From positions 1,572,001-1,636,000 of the forward strand of contig NZ_CP040924.1 in assembly GCF_006351925.1 (NCBI RefSeq): 64,000 nt of DNA, read 5' to 3'. The DNA comes from Clostridium thermarum. GTDB lineage: Bacteria; Bacillota; Clostridia; Clostridiales; Clostridiaceae. Shown here one piece after another: positions 55,818-64,000 of this stretch. The translations under genes and the position numbers were made by a program. The notes below the pieces were generated by a model. It searched no databases. It saw nothing but the letters and a program-made list of their open reading frames with translations, and was not told where the DNA came from. Each line of letters begins with the position of its first letter. Position 1 is the stretch's first letter.

Positions 55818-58187
55818 ATGAAAGATAGATATTTAGAACTGCTGGCACCTGCTGGTGATACGGAAAGCCTCTATGCAGCGGTAAACAATGGTGCAGATGC
55901 TGTATATATGGGCGGCAGCAAGTTTTCGGCCAGAGCTTATGCCACAAATTTTACTTTGGATAAGATTAAAGAAGCAGTGGATTACTGCCACGGCTATGGC
56001 ATAAAGATATACATTACAATAAATACGTTAATAAAGCAAAGAGAGCTGGCAGAGGTAATGGACTATGCCAAAGACCTATATTCCATAGGTGTAGATGGTA
56101 TCATAGTTCAGGACTTAGGCTTGGCTAAGATGCTAATAAATACCTTTAAGGGCATGGAAGTTCATGCCTCCACTCAAATGTCCGTACATAATAAGTCAAC
56201 CAGCCGGATGTTAAAGGACTTAGGTTTCCACAGAATAGTGCTGGCAAGGGAGTTGTATACAGAGGAAATAAGAGAAATATCAGACATAATAGAGACAGAG
56301 GTCTTTATTCATGGAGCCCTTTGTGTATGCTATTCAGGGCAATGCTTGATGAGCAGCATGATTGGAGGCAGAAGCGGAAATAGGGGAAGATGTGCCCAGC
56401 CCTGCAGGCTGCCATATGAAATACTGGACAAAAATAGCGGAAAGGTTAAACAAGGCTATCTCTTAAGTCCAAAAGATATATGTACTGTTTCAGATATAAA
56501 CAGAATCATAGAAGCCGGTGTGACTTCCTTTAAGATAGAAGGAAGGATGAAGAAGCCAGAATATGTTGCTGGTGTTGTTGAGACCTACAGAAAGGTCATA
56601 GACGAGTATATACAAGGCAGTGGCATCAAAAACAGGAAGGATGAGGAGCTGAAGCTGCTTCAATTATTTAATAGAGAGGGTTTTTCCAAGGGATACTTTT
56701 TCGGCAATCACGGAAGAGAAATGATGTCCTATAACTTTCCTAAGAATACTGGTATTGTACTTGGTAAAGCCATAGATAATAAAACAATAGAGCTTTACCT
56801 GGATATTTCCATTGGTGATGGCATAAGAGTGGGGGAGGATGGGGCAGAAGTTAGCAAGATCTTACTAAATAATAAGGAAGTATCAATGGCTTCCAAGGGT
56901 CAAAAGGTCACTATAATACCCACTATATATAAAAGGGGAGATACAATATATAAAACAAATGATGTAAGATTGAATCAGGAACTAAAGAAAACCTTCAGCG
57001 ATAAGTACATAAAAAAGCTAAAGGTAAGCATAGAGGTTGAATTTTCGCCAGGTGAGCCACTAAGGCTGAAAGCAGAAAATAAGGGTAGAGAATATATAGC
57101 TGTAGGACCTATAGTGGATCGTGCAGTAAACAAACCTTTGACTGCGGAGTTCATAGAAGGAAAAGTCAGAAAGACAGGTAATACTCCCTTTGAAATTGAG
57201 GAGGTAAGCTTCACAAAATTCCAAGAGGGCTATATCAGCGTAGCAGCCATCAATGAAGTTCGAAGAAGGCTTTTAGCAGAGATTATTACCGGTAAACATG
57301 AAGATTCACGTGCTATTGATGAATTTAAGGGCTATGAAGTAAATACTAATAGAAAAAACATTAAGTGTAAGTCTAGTGCTGAAGAGGTTAGTGAAAAACT
57401 CTTCCTAGTGTCCAGTGATGAACAGCTTAGAGCAATAGGGGAACTAGGCTTGGACACTGTAGCAATTGATGTTTACAGCAGGTATATAGACAGGAGGAAA
57501 ATTTTCTCATATAATATACCTAATGTTTTCCTCAAACTGCCGAATATAGTAAGAGGAGAAGAAAGTGCAGTAGTAAAATATGTAGAAGATAATCTCAAAA
57601 ACATGAAAGGAATTATTACTTCCAATCTGGGGCTCTTAAATTATTTTAAGGATAAGACCCTATGCTTGGGGGATTATAAATTAAACATATTAAACAGTGA
57701 GGCCTTGCATTTTATAAATGATTATTGTGATTTAGCACCCTTAAGCGTAGAATTGAACCGCAGTGAAATCAAGGAAACCATAAAGGCTCTTCCTAAAAAT
57801 TATCCCGTGCAGATAATAGCCTACGGTAAAATTGAACTTATGGTGAGTGAGTATTGCGCTGTGGGAAGTGTTTTAGGTGGTAAAAGCAGGGAGAGCAAAT
57901 GTACCATCCACTGCCAGGAGGGAACTTATGCTTTGAAGGACAGAAAGGGAATGGAATTCGTAATAAGAAATGATATGTTCTGCAGAAGCCACATATATAA
58001 CAGTGTACCTTTGGATTTAACCCCACATATGGCCGATTTAAAGTCTATGGGAGTGAGTCACTTCAGATTTGATTTTACCAATGAAAGCTATGAAGAGGTT
58101 CTTGAAATTGCAAGGTCCATTATAAAGGGCAATCCCTTGAGTTTATCGGACTTTACCAGGGGGCATTACAAAAGGGGAGTAGAATAA
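55818..58187 (+). CDS. Peptidase U32 family protein with DUF3656 (RlhA-like)
   Basis: This 789-residue protein opens with YLELLAPAGDTESLYAAVNN, the U32 start, and carries the family signature with cysteines GALCVCYSGQCLMSS then GRCAQPC near residues 165-195. The second half includes a DUF3656 region. U32 proteins were named as collagenases, but several are now known to modify RNA: E. coli RlhA, which also has DUF3656, is needed for hydroxylation of 23S rRNA C2501, and relatives act on tRNA. By domain content this is RlhA-like. ATG 55818 follows GGGAGAG; ATGs at 55803 and 55812 are less well placed. mutS2 follows 22 bases on. Confidence 0.88.
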   Translation: MKDRYLELLAPAGDTESLYAAVNNGADAVYMGGSKFSARAYATNFTLDKIKEAVDYCHGYGIKIYITINTLIKQRELAEVMDYAKDLYSIGVDGIIVQDLGLAKMLINTFKGMEVHASTQMSVHNKSTSRMLKDLGFHRIVLARELYTEEIREISDIIETEVFIHGALCVCYSGQCLMSSMIGGRSGNRGRCAQPCRLPYEILDKNSGKVKQGYLLSPKDICTVSDINRIIEAGVTSFKIEGRMKKPEYVAGVVETYRKVIDEYIQGSGIKNRKDEELKLLQLFNREGFSKGYFFGNHGREMMSYNFPKNTGIVLGKAIDNKTIELYLDISIGDGIRVGEDGAEVSKILLNNKEVSMASKGQKVTIIPTIYKRGDTIYKTNDVRLNQELKKTFSDKYIKKLKVSIEVEFSPGEPLRLKAENKGREYIAVGPIVDRAVNKPLTAEFIEGKVRKTGNTPFEIEEVSFTKFQEGYISVAAINEVRRRLLAEIITGKHEDSRAIDEFKGYEVNTNRKNIKCKSSAEEVSEKLFLVSSDEQLRAIGELGLDTVAIDVYSRYIDRRKIFSYNIPNVFLKLPNIVRGEESAVVKYVEDNLKNMKGIITSNLGLLNYFKDKTLCLGDYKLNILNSEALHFINDYCDLAPLSVELNRSEIKETIKALPKNYPVQIIAYGKIELMVSEYCAVGSVLGGKSRESKCTIHCQEGTYALKDRKGMEFVIRNDMFCRSHIYNSVPLDLTPHMADLKSMGVSHFRFDFTNESYEEVLEIARSIIKGNPLSLSDFTRGHYKRGVE

Positions 58188-58209
58188 TAACGGTTGGGAG
58201 TTGATAGAT

Positions 58210-60573
58210 ATGGATGAAAGGTCACTTAGAGTGCTGGAGTTCAGCAAAATAAAAGAAATAATAAAGGCATATACACAGACCGCTGCAGCCAAGGAACTTA
58301 TCGAAGAGCTTGTACCTTACAGCAATGTATATGAAATCAGGGAGCGGCTTCAAGAGACAAAAGAAGCCGTAGAATTATTAATGAAGAAGGGGTCTCCTCC
58401 TTTTGAAGGGATACACGATGTGAGAGAAGGGATTTTCAGGGCAGAAAAGGCAGCCACATTAGGGTCAGCAGACCTGTACAGAATCGGAGGACTTTTAAGG
58501 GTTGCAAGAAGGTTTAAGGATTATGTTGCCCATAAAGAAGATGAAGAAGCGTTTTTAGTCCTTGAGGATATCTGTGAAGGCCTTGTTCCTCTAAAAAGGG
58601 TGGAGGACGAAATATTCAATGCCATCCTTGATGAAAATGAAATCAGTGACAGGGCCAGTGAGACCCTATTCAATATAAGAAGGGAATTGAAAAATAAAAA
58701 TGGTTCCATACGGGACAAAGTAAATGAGCTTGTAAAGAAAAATTCGAAGTTTTTACAGGAAAACCTTTATACAATCCGTGGAGATAGGTATGTAATTCCG
58801 GTGAAAGCGGAGCATAAGGGCGCCGTTCCCGGTATAGTTCACGATCAAAGCTCCAGTGGAGCCACATTATTTATTGAACCCATGAGCTTGGTGCAATTAA
58901 ATAATGAGATTAGAGAATTAATGCTGAGGGAAAAGGCCGAGGTGGAAAGAATATTGGCCCAGCTTTCCAAAAAGGTTCATGATAACATAGCTATAATAAA
59001 GAATAACAGCAAAATCATATGGAAACTGGATTTTATCTTTGCCAAAGCCAAATATGGCAGTGAAATTAGGGGAACTTGTCCAATAATAAGTGAAGATGGA
59101 AGCTTTTACATCATAGAAGCAAGACATCCATTAATTAATCCTGAGGTGGTAGTACCAAGTACCATCTATCTAGGTGGAGAATACACTTCCCTGATAATAA
59201 CGGGACCCAATACCGGAGGTAAGACTGTAACCCTTAAAACCGTGGGGCTTCTTCAAATTATGGGAATGAGCGGACTGTTAATTCCTGCAAAGGACAATTC
59301 TGTAATCAGCTGCTATGATAGCATATACGCAGATATAGGAGACGAACAGAGTATAGAGCAAAGCCTCTCTACTTTCTCATCCCACATGAAAAATATTGTC
59401 TACATTATGGATAAGGCTACAGAGAAGAGTCTTGTACTCTTTGATGAGATAGGAGCCGGTACAGATCCCGTAGAGGGTGCTGCTCTGGCGGCAGCCATAT
59501 TGGAAAATCTCAGAGCACGAAAAACTAAAATTTTAGCAACCACCCATTACAGCGAGTTAAAGGGATATGCTCTGAATACTCCTCATGTAGAAAATGCATC
59601 GGTAGAGTTTGACGTGGAGACACTAAAACCTACGTACAGGCTGCTAATCGGAATTCCTGGAAAGTCCAATGCCTTTGAAATATCCCGAAGATTGGGCTTA
59701 AAAGAGGAAGTAATTGAGGCTGCCAAGGAAAATGTTTCCAGCAACACTTTGCTATTTGAGGATTTAATAATGAAGCTTCAGAAGAAGAGTATAGAGGCTG
59801 AAAATAACGCAAGAGAAACAGCCATGCTTAAAGCAGAGGTGGCAAAGCTAAAAGAAAAGTATGAGCAAAAGCTTTATAATATTCAAAAGAACAAGGATAA
59901 CATAGTTCAAAATGCCCAACGGGAAGCAAAATCAATAATTAAGGCAGCAAAAGAAGAAGCAGATGAAATTGCTAAGAATATACGAGAACTTGAAAGAATG
60001 GGCTATGACAATGATGTGAGAAGTAAAATTGAGGAACAGAGAAGAAGACTTAAAGAGAGAATGGAAAATTTAGAAAGCAATATGGCTGAAAAAGAAGCAG
60101 AGAAGGGTAAAAAACTCAAGGCTGTGGTTCCCGGACAGGAAGTCCTTTTGGCTAGTCTAAATCAAAAGGTAATTGTGCAGACTATGCCGGATTCCAAGGG
60201 AGATCTTCAGGTTCAGGCAGGGATAATGAAAATTACGGTGAATATATCTGACTTAAGAGCTATTGAAGAGGGAAAAACCTCTTCAAAACAAAAGATTTCC
60301 AAGAGGGAAGTAAACTTAAACCTAAGAAGAGCAGCCACTTCAATAGATTTAAGAGGGCTAGATGCAGAGGAAGCTATCTACAATGTGGATAAGTACCTTG
60401 ATGATGCCTACATGGCCGGATTAAACGAAGTGACAATAATTCATGGTAAGGGTACCGGTATTTTAAGAAAGGCTATTGGAGACCTACTAAAAAGGCACAG
60501 CCATGTTAAAAGCTATAGGCTGGGAGAGTATTCTGAAGGTGGAAGCGGTGCAACGGTAGTAGTGCTGAAATAA
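58210..60573 (+). CDS. mutS2: Endonuclease MutS2
   Basis: This 787-residue protein has the MutS core and clamp, the ATPase with Walker A TGPNTGGKTVTLKT (about residues 329-342), Walker B VLFDEIGAGTDP, a long coiled coil (about 515-640) and a C-terminal Smr nuclease domain with IDLRGLD and IIHGKGTG. It lacks the mismatch-recognition domain I of MutS. In Firmicutes MutS2 acts on recombination intermediates and on collided ribosomes. ATG 58210 is 9 bases after GGGAG; the TTG at 58201 touches it. Confidence 0.96.
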   Translation: MDERSLRVLEFSKIKEIIKAYTQTAAAKELIEELVPYSNVYEIRERLQETKEAVELLMKKGSPPFEGIHDVREGIFRAEKAATLGSADLYRIGGLLRVARRFKDYVAHKEDEEAFLVLEDICEGLVPLKRVEDEIFNAILDENEISDRASETLFNIRRELKNKNGSIRDKVNELVKKNSKFLQENLYTIRGDRYVIPVKAEHKGAVPGIVHDQSSSGATLFIEPMSLVQLNNEIRELMLREKAEVERILAQLSKKVHDNIAIIKNNSKIIWKLDFIFAKAKYGSEIRGTCPIISEDGSFYIIEARHPLINPEVVVPSTIYLGGEYTSLIITGPNTGGKTVTLKTVGLLQIMGMSGLLIPAKDNSVISCYDSIYADIGDEQSIEQSLSTFSSHMKNIVYIMDKATEKSLVLFDEIGAGTDPVEGAALAAAILENLRARKTKILATTHYSELKGYALNTPHVENASVEFDVETLKPTYRLLIGIPGKSNAFEISRRLGLKEEVIEAAKENVSSNTLLFEDLIMKLQKKSIEAENNARETAMLKAEVAKLKEKYEQKLYNIQKNKDNIVQNAQREAKSIIKAAKEEADEIAKNIRELERMGYDNDVRSKIEEQRRRLKERMENLESNMAEKEAEKGKKLKAVVPGQEVLLASLNQKVIVQTMPDSKGDLQVQAGIMKITVNISDLRAIEEGKTSSKQKISKREVNLNLRRAATSIDLRGLDAEEAIYNVDKYLDDAYMAGLNEVTIIHGKGTGILRKAIGDLLKRHSHVKSYRLGEYSEGGSGATVVVLK

Positions 60574-60599
60574 TCTAATTAATGCGGAGGTAGAAGTGG

Positions 60600-61097
60600 A
60601 TGATATTGGTTAGCGGCTGTTTATTGGGGATAAATTGCAAGTACAACGGCGGCAACAACAAATGTGAAAAGCTGCTGGACATATTAGATAAATATGGTTT
60701 TATCCCGGTATGCCCGGAACAGCTGGGAGGAATGACCACGCCTAGAAAACCTAATGAGATAATTATTAAGGACGAAGTGGACCAAGGAACTGACTGCATT
60801 AGGGTGGCTGACAAAGAAGGAAAGGACAATACAAAGCATTTCCTTCGAGGAGCAGAGGAGACGCTTAATATGGCAAAGAAGTTCAACATAAAATATGCAA
60901 TACTAAAAGAAAGAAGTCCTTCCTGCGGCAGTAACTTTATATATGACGGTACCTTCACCGGTAAGGTGGTTAAGGGAATGGGGGTAACTGCAAAGATGTT
61001 GTCGGATAACGGAATTAAGGTCTATAGTGAAGAGCAGATTGATGAATTTATCCAGGATATAGAAAAATTCAAGATAGATAAAATTCATAGTTCGTAA
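60600..61097 (+). CDS. DUF523 family protein
   Basis: This 165-residue protein has the DUF523 pattern of conserved cysteines: VSGCLLGINCKYNGGNNKC at the N-terminus, VCPEQLGGMTTPR and RSPSCGSNFIYDG. The Cys spacing suggests metal or iron-sulphur binding, but the function is not known. Gene context gives little more: it follows mutS2 by 26 bases, so they are probably cotranscribed. The start ATG follows GCGGAGG. Confidence 0.9.
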   Translation: MILVSGCLLGINCKYNGGNNKCEKLLDILDKYGFIPVCPEQLGGMTTPRKPNEIIIKDEVDQGTDCIRVADKEGKDNTKHFLRGAEETLNMAKKFNIKYAILKERSPSCGSNFIYDGTFTGKVVKGMGVTAKMLSDNGIKVYSEEQIDEFIQDIEKFKIDKIHSS

Positions 61098-61118
61098 CTG
61101 TAAGTTGATGATCAAATT

Positions 61119-61146
61119 AAAGACGAGGTGTAAGCCTCGTCTTTTT
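61119..61146. terminator. Terminator between DUF523 and decarboxylase genes
   Basis: AAAGACGAGG (61119-61128) pairs with CCTCGTCTTT (61135-61144) with a T run; it serves the plus strand well and may act in both directions. Confidence 0.9.
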
Positions 61147-61159
61147 CACTATCCCAAGT

Positions 61160-62626
61160 TTATTTTAGCACAACCTTAATATTTTCCACCAAGGGGTCTT
61201 CAGTACCCTGCACATATAATCCTGCAGCCTTTAATCTCTGAATATACTCTACAATTTCTTCGGTGATGATCTCTCCTGGGCATAATACCGGTATCCCTGG
61301 AGGATAAGCCAGCAGAAATTCGCCGCTGATAGCACCAATACTATCCTTAAGTACTACAGGAGCCTTTTTAGAATTAAAGGCCTGTCGAGGATTTAAGGAA
61401 GCCGGCGGTATATCCGGTATATCTATAAAATCTTGTTTTATTATTTCCTGCTTGCCAGCATATTCGCTGCTGATTTCTCTCAGAGCATTTATTAGTTTAT
61501 CTATATTTTCTTTAGTATCACCAAAGGAGCCAACAGCCAGAACATTATACAAGTCGGACATCTCAACTTGGATATGATATTTATTGACCAAGATCATATC
61601 CAGGTCATAGCCGGTTATACCTAAATCTCTGCAGGTTATAGTGAGTTTGGTGGGATCTATGGCATAAACCCCAGGGTTACCTATAAGCTCTTCTCCAAAA
61701 CAATATAATCCCTGAATTTTATTGATCTCACTTCTGGCATAATTGGCAAGGTCTATGGCCCTATCTAAGAGTTCTTTTCCATGAAGGGCAATTTGCCTTC
61801 TGGCACAATCCAAAGATGCCATCAAAATATAGGATGGTGAGGTGGTATGGAGCAAATTAAGCACCTGCTGCACTCTTCTTATATCGATACGTTCTGATCG
61901 TACTTGTAGAAGTGAACATTGGGTTAAGGCTCCAATAATTTTATGAGTGCTTTGGGCGCACATATCTGCACCGCCTGCCATAGCCGAAAGGGGCAACCTG
62001 TCATTAAAGCTAAGATGTGGTCCGTGGGCTTCATCTACCAGCAGTGGTATATCATAATTGTGAACAATATCAGCAATTTTCTTTATATCTGTAGCAACAC
62101 CGTAGTAAGTTGGATTTATTATAAGTACAGCCTTAGCATCAGGATGGGCTCTTAAGGTTTCTTCCACGGTCACCGGAGTAACGCCCTGGGCGATACCAAC
62201 CCTCTTGTCAAACTCGGGGTTCATAAAGATTGGTATGGCTCCGCTCATGATTATACCGGAGGTAACGGATTTATGAACATTTCTTGGAATAATTATCTTA
62301 TCACCGTCACCAACTACGGTCATAATCATGGTTTGAATGGCTCCCGAAGTGCCATGTATTGAGAAGAAACAAGCGTCTGATCCATAGGCATCAGCCGCCA
62401 ACTCCTGGGCTTTCTTTATTGGTCCCGTAGGATGATGAAGGCTGTCTACCAACTTGAATACTGTCACATCAATTTTAAATGGATTTTCTCCAATGAAGTT
62501 TTTAAACTCTTCATCTATACCGGTTCCCTTTTTATGACCAGGTACGTGAAAGGGTATCGTCCCACGGTTCACATACTCCATTAAGGCATCAAATAATGGG
62601 GTTTTATTTTGATCTAACTTATACAA
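61160..62626 (-). CDS. Orn/Lys/Arg decarboxylase family protein
   Basis: This PLP enzyme of about 488 residues belongs to the fold-type I Orn/Lys/Arg decarboxylases: PFHVPGHKKGTG near the start, SIHGTSGAIQTMIMTV, the PLP-binding LLVDEAHGPHL and the Schiff-base lysine in AQSTHKIIGALTQ. It lacks the N-terminal wing domain of the E. coli inducible enzymes, like SpeA/YaaO of Firmicutes. The substrate (lysine, arginine or ornithine) cannot be read from sequence. The ORF extends to GTG 62677, but TTG 62626 is preceded by AGAAGGTG and gives MYKLDQNKTPLFDAL, the usual family start; I chose it with moderate confidence. Confidence 0.88.
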   Translation of the reverse strand: MYKLDQNKTPLFDALMEYVNRGTIPFHVPGHKKGTGIDEEFKNFIGENPFKIDVTVFKLVDSLHHPTGPIKKAQELAADAYGSDACFFSIHGTSGAIQTMIMTVVGDGDKIIIPRNVHKSVTSGIIMSGAIPIFMNPEFDKRVGIAQGVTPVTVEETLRAHPDAKAVLIINPTYYGVATDIKKIADIVHNYDIPLLVDEAHGPHLSFNDRLPLSAMAGGADMCAQSTHKIIGALTQCSLLQVRSERIDIRRVQQVLNLLHTTSPSYILMASLDCARRQIALHGKELLDRAIDLANYARSEINKIQGLYCFGEELIGNPGVYAIDPTKLTITCRDLGITGYDLDMILVNKYHIQVEMSDLYNVLAVGSFGDTKENIDKLINALREISSEYAGKQEIIKQDFIDIPDIPPASLNPRQAFNSKKAPVVLKDSIGAISGEFLLAYPPGIPVLCPGEIITEEIVEYIQRLKAAGLYVQGTEDPLVENIKVVLK

Positions 62627-62800
62627 TTTATCCAACACCTTCTTCACTGAAAATCTTTGGTAAAAGGCGGATAACACCTTCTGAAATACTATAGTATATG
62701 TTGTGCATTTTTGATATGCAATATTAGAAAAAAAGATTTTTATAAATAAGGAATATTATTGTAAATTATGGGAAAAATACTTTAGAAGGAGGGTTGATGT

Positions 62801-63397
62801 ATGAACATTTTAAATTGTAATATTCGAGTAAAAAACAGCAGGCACGATGCCGGTAGGATAAGAAGAATGGGAAAGGTTCCTGGAGTATTGTATGGAGAGC
62901 AGGTAAAGAATCTTTTATTTGAGATTGGAGAAATGGAGCTTTCCAGGGAAATAGTAAGACAGGGGGAACATGGTGTTATTGATGTAAACATCGAAGGAAC
63001 TACACATAGGACCCTTATTAAAGAGGTGCAGAAGGATCCTGTAACTCATAAAATAATACATATTGACTTAGAAGGTATAAATCCAGACAAGACAATCCAA
63101 ACCAGTGTACCAATACACTTTATCAATGAAGATAAGGTTGCTCAATCCGGGGGAATTCTGCAAAAGGAAAAATCCAGTGTAAAGATTCAATGTAAAGCCA
63201 GTAAGCTGCCAAAGTATATTAATGTAGATTTGAAAAATCTAAAATTCGGTGATGTATTCAAGTTGAGTAATATTGAGCTGGCAAGTGAAATAACCTTTAT
63301 GGAAGATGTGAATACGGTTATTGCCACTGTAACCGGCGGCAACACCAATGAAGCAACTACATCTGCTGAAGATGCCAGTGCACCAACAGAAATTTAA
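62801..63397 (+). CDS. 50S ribosomal protein L25/general stress protein Ctc
   Basis: This 198-residue protein is bL25 of the CTC type: an N-terminal 5S rRNA-binding domain (GRIRRMGKVPGVLYGEQ) and a C-terminal TL5 beta domain (INPDKTIQTSVPIHFINED, then LPKYINVDLKNLKFGD). A Thr/Ala/Glu-rich tail of about 20 residues follows. It binds 5S rRNA in the large subunit. It stands alone between divergent and terminated neighbours. The start ATG follows GAAGGAGGG. Confidence 0.94.
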   Translation: MNILNCNIRVKNSRHDAGRIRRMGKVPGVLYGEQVKNLLFEIGEMELSREIVRQGEHGVIDVNIEGTTHRTLIKEVQKDPVTHKIIHIDLEGINPDKTIQTSVPIHFINEDKVAQSGGILQKEKSSVKIQCKASKLPKYINVDLKNLKFGDVFKLSNIELASEITFMEDVNTVIATVTGGNTNEATTSAEDASAPTEI

Positions 63398-63400
63398 AAC

Positions 63401-63453
63401 AAAGCAAAAGTAAAAGCATAGTTCTGCGCAACTATGCTTTTACTTTTGCTTTT
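63401..63453. terminator. Strong terminator after rplY/ctc
   Basis: A 22-bp perfect stem (63401-63422 with 63429-63450) has a 6-base loop and a T-rich 3' arm. Confidence 0.92.
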
Positions 63454-63595
63454 AGTTTTGTCTAAAATGTGTGACCATACATTTTTATCCCTCTAAAAAG
63501 AGTTTACGTTTACATTTTCAATTTAATAAAATATAACTTTTGTTTTATTGGATTTATAGTATAATATAGTATTAGAATATCATAGGAGGGATACA

Positions 63596-64000
63596 ATGCA
63601 TTATAGAGAAAAATATGATCTGTGGATTAATTCTGCTTTAATTGATGTTAAGACAAAGGAAGAATTAAGTACAATAAATGATGAAAAGGAATTAGAAGAC
63701 AGATTTTATAAGGATTTAGAATTTGGTACTGGTGGATTAAGAGGCGTTATTGGTGCCGGATCAAACAGAATGAATGTTTATACTGTAGGTAAGGCAACAC
63801 AGGGCTTTGCTGACTATTTAAATAAAACATATTCCGGAGAAAAATCAGTAGCTATAGCCTATGATTCCAGAAATATGTCTAGGGAATTTGCTGAGGCTGC
63901 AGCTGAAATTCTAAGTGCAAATAATATAAAGGTATACCTTTTTGAAAGTCTAAGACCTACACCAATGCTCTCATTTACAGTAAGGGAATTAGGGTGCAAG
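63596..64000 (+). CDS. Phospho-sugar mutase (phosphoglucomutase/phosphomannomutase), N-terminal part
   Basis: An ORF starts at ATG 63596 behind AGGAGGG and stays open to the window end, giving 135 residues of an alpha-D-phosphohexomutase. ELEDRFYKDLEFGTGGLRGV and GAGSNRMNVYTVGKAT are the standard start of the PgcA-type phosphoglucomutases, and AIAYDSRNMSREFA follows. The active-site phosphoserine loop (TASHNP-type) would lie just past the end. The enzyme interconverts glucose-1- and glucose-6-phosphate (or mannose phosphates). A TATAAT at 63560-63565 is a plausible -10. Confidence 0.92.
   Translation, partial: MHYREKYDLWINSALIDVKTKEELSTINDEKELEDRFYKDLEFGTGGLRGVIGAGSNRMNVYTVGKATQGFADYLNKTYSGEKSVAIAYDSRNMSREFAEAAAEILSANNIKVYLFESLRPTPMLSFTVRELGCK

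Overview
The window is an AT-rich chromosomal segment from an anaerobic, spore-forming member of the Clostridia (Clostridium-like). The basis is the low GC content, strong AGGAGG-type ribosome sites with frequent TTG and GTG starts, T-box leaders, a rubredoxin, a V-type ATPase operon, a giant acyl-CoA dehydratase activase-like protein, and sporulation genes (alpha/beta-type SASP, YtxC, a PdaB-like deacetylase). I see no phage, insertion sequence, CRISPR array or plasmid gene. Genes are tightly packed and mostly ordinary housekeeping genes.

Layout. 0-8.3 kb: the end of a MoxR-type ATPase gene, then DUF58 and a TgpA-like membrane transglutaminase (a common three-gene module), rubredoxin, a queT transporter gene behind a preQ1-I-like riboswitch, an M16 peptidase, recX, a second membrane transglutaminase and a TPR protein. 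8.5-17.1 kb: a nine-gene V/A-type ATPase operon in the order H-C-I-K-F-E-A-B-D. 17.2-24.5 kb: a 1428-residue dehydratase-activase fusion, then valS behind a T-box. 24.5-30 kb: a MITE-like element, a beta-propeller gene with a sigma-K-like promoter, DUF4364, a PdaB-like deacetylase, a tandem OB-fold protein, and divergent dapH and aminotransferase genes. 30-36 kb: oppABCDF. 36-40 kb: dapA-dapB, an SASP gene, a methyltransferase gene and hslO. 40.1-40.5 kb: five tRNA genes (Val, Asp, Phe, Gly, Cys). 40.6-46.7 kb: DUF6873, ytxC, infC-rpmI-rplT with an attenuator-like leader and a non-AUG infC start, ktrB-ktrA and a TrmH-family methylase gene. 46.7-51.2 kb: T-box, pheS-pheT, zapA. 51.4-55.7 kb: an accessory cluster with an uncharacterised beta-rich/coiled-coil protein, a propeller protein with a novel-looking C-terminal domain and a glycosyltransferase. 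55.8-64 kb: a U32 peptidase-family (RlhA-like) gene, mutS2, DUF523, an Orn/Lys/Arg decarboxylase gene, rplY/ctc and the start of a phosphohexomutase gene.

How they work together. The V-ATPase links ATP to ion gradients and KtrAB handles potassium. DapA, DapB, DapH and a PatA-like aminotransferase outline the acetylated diaminopimelate/lysine route. OppABCDF imports peptides. Translation genes are RNA-regulated: the two T-boxes have candidate specifiers GUA and UUC, and the tRNAs that read them (tRNA-Val TAC, tRNA-Phe GAA) lie in the tRNA cluster between them. The parts with least known function are the 51.4-55.7 kb surface-type cluster and the 24.8 kb propeller gene, whose promoter suggests late mother-cell expression and so a possible spore-coat role (inference).
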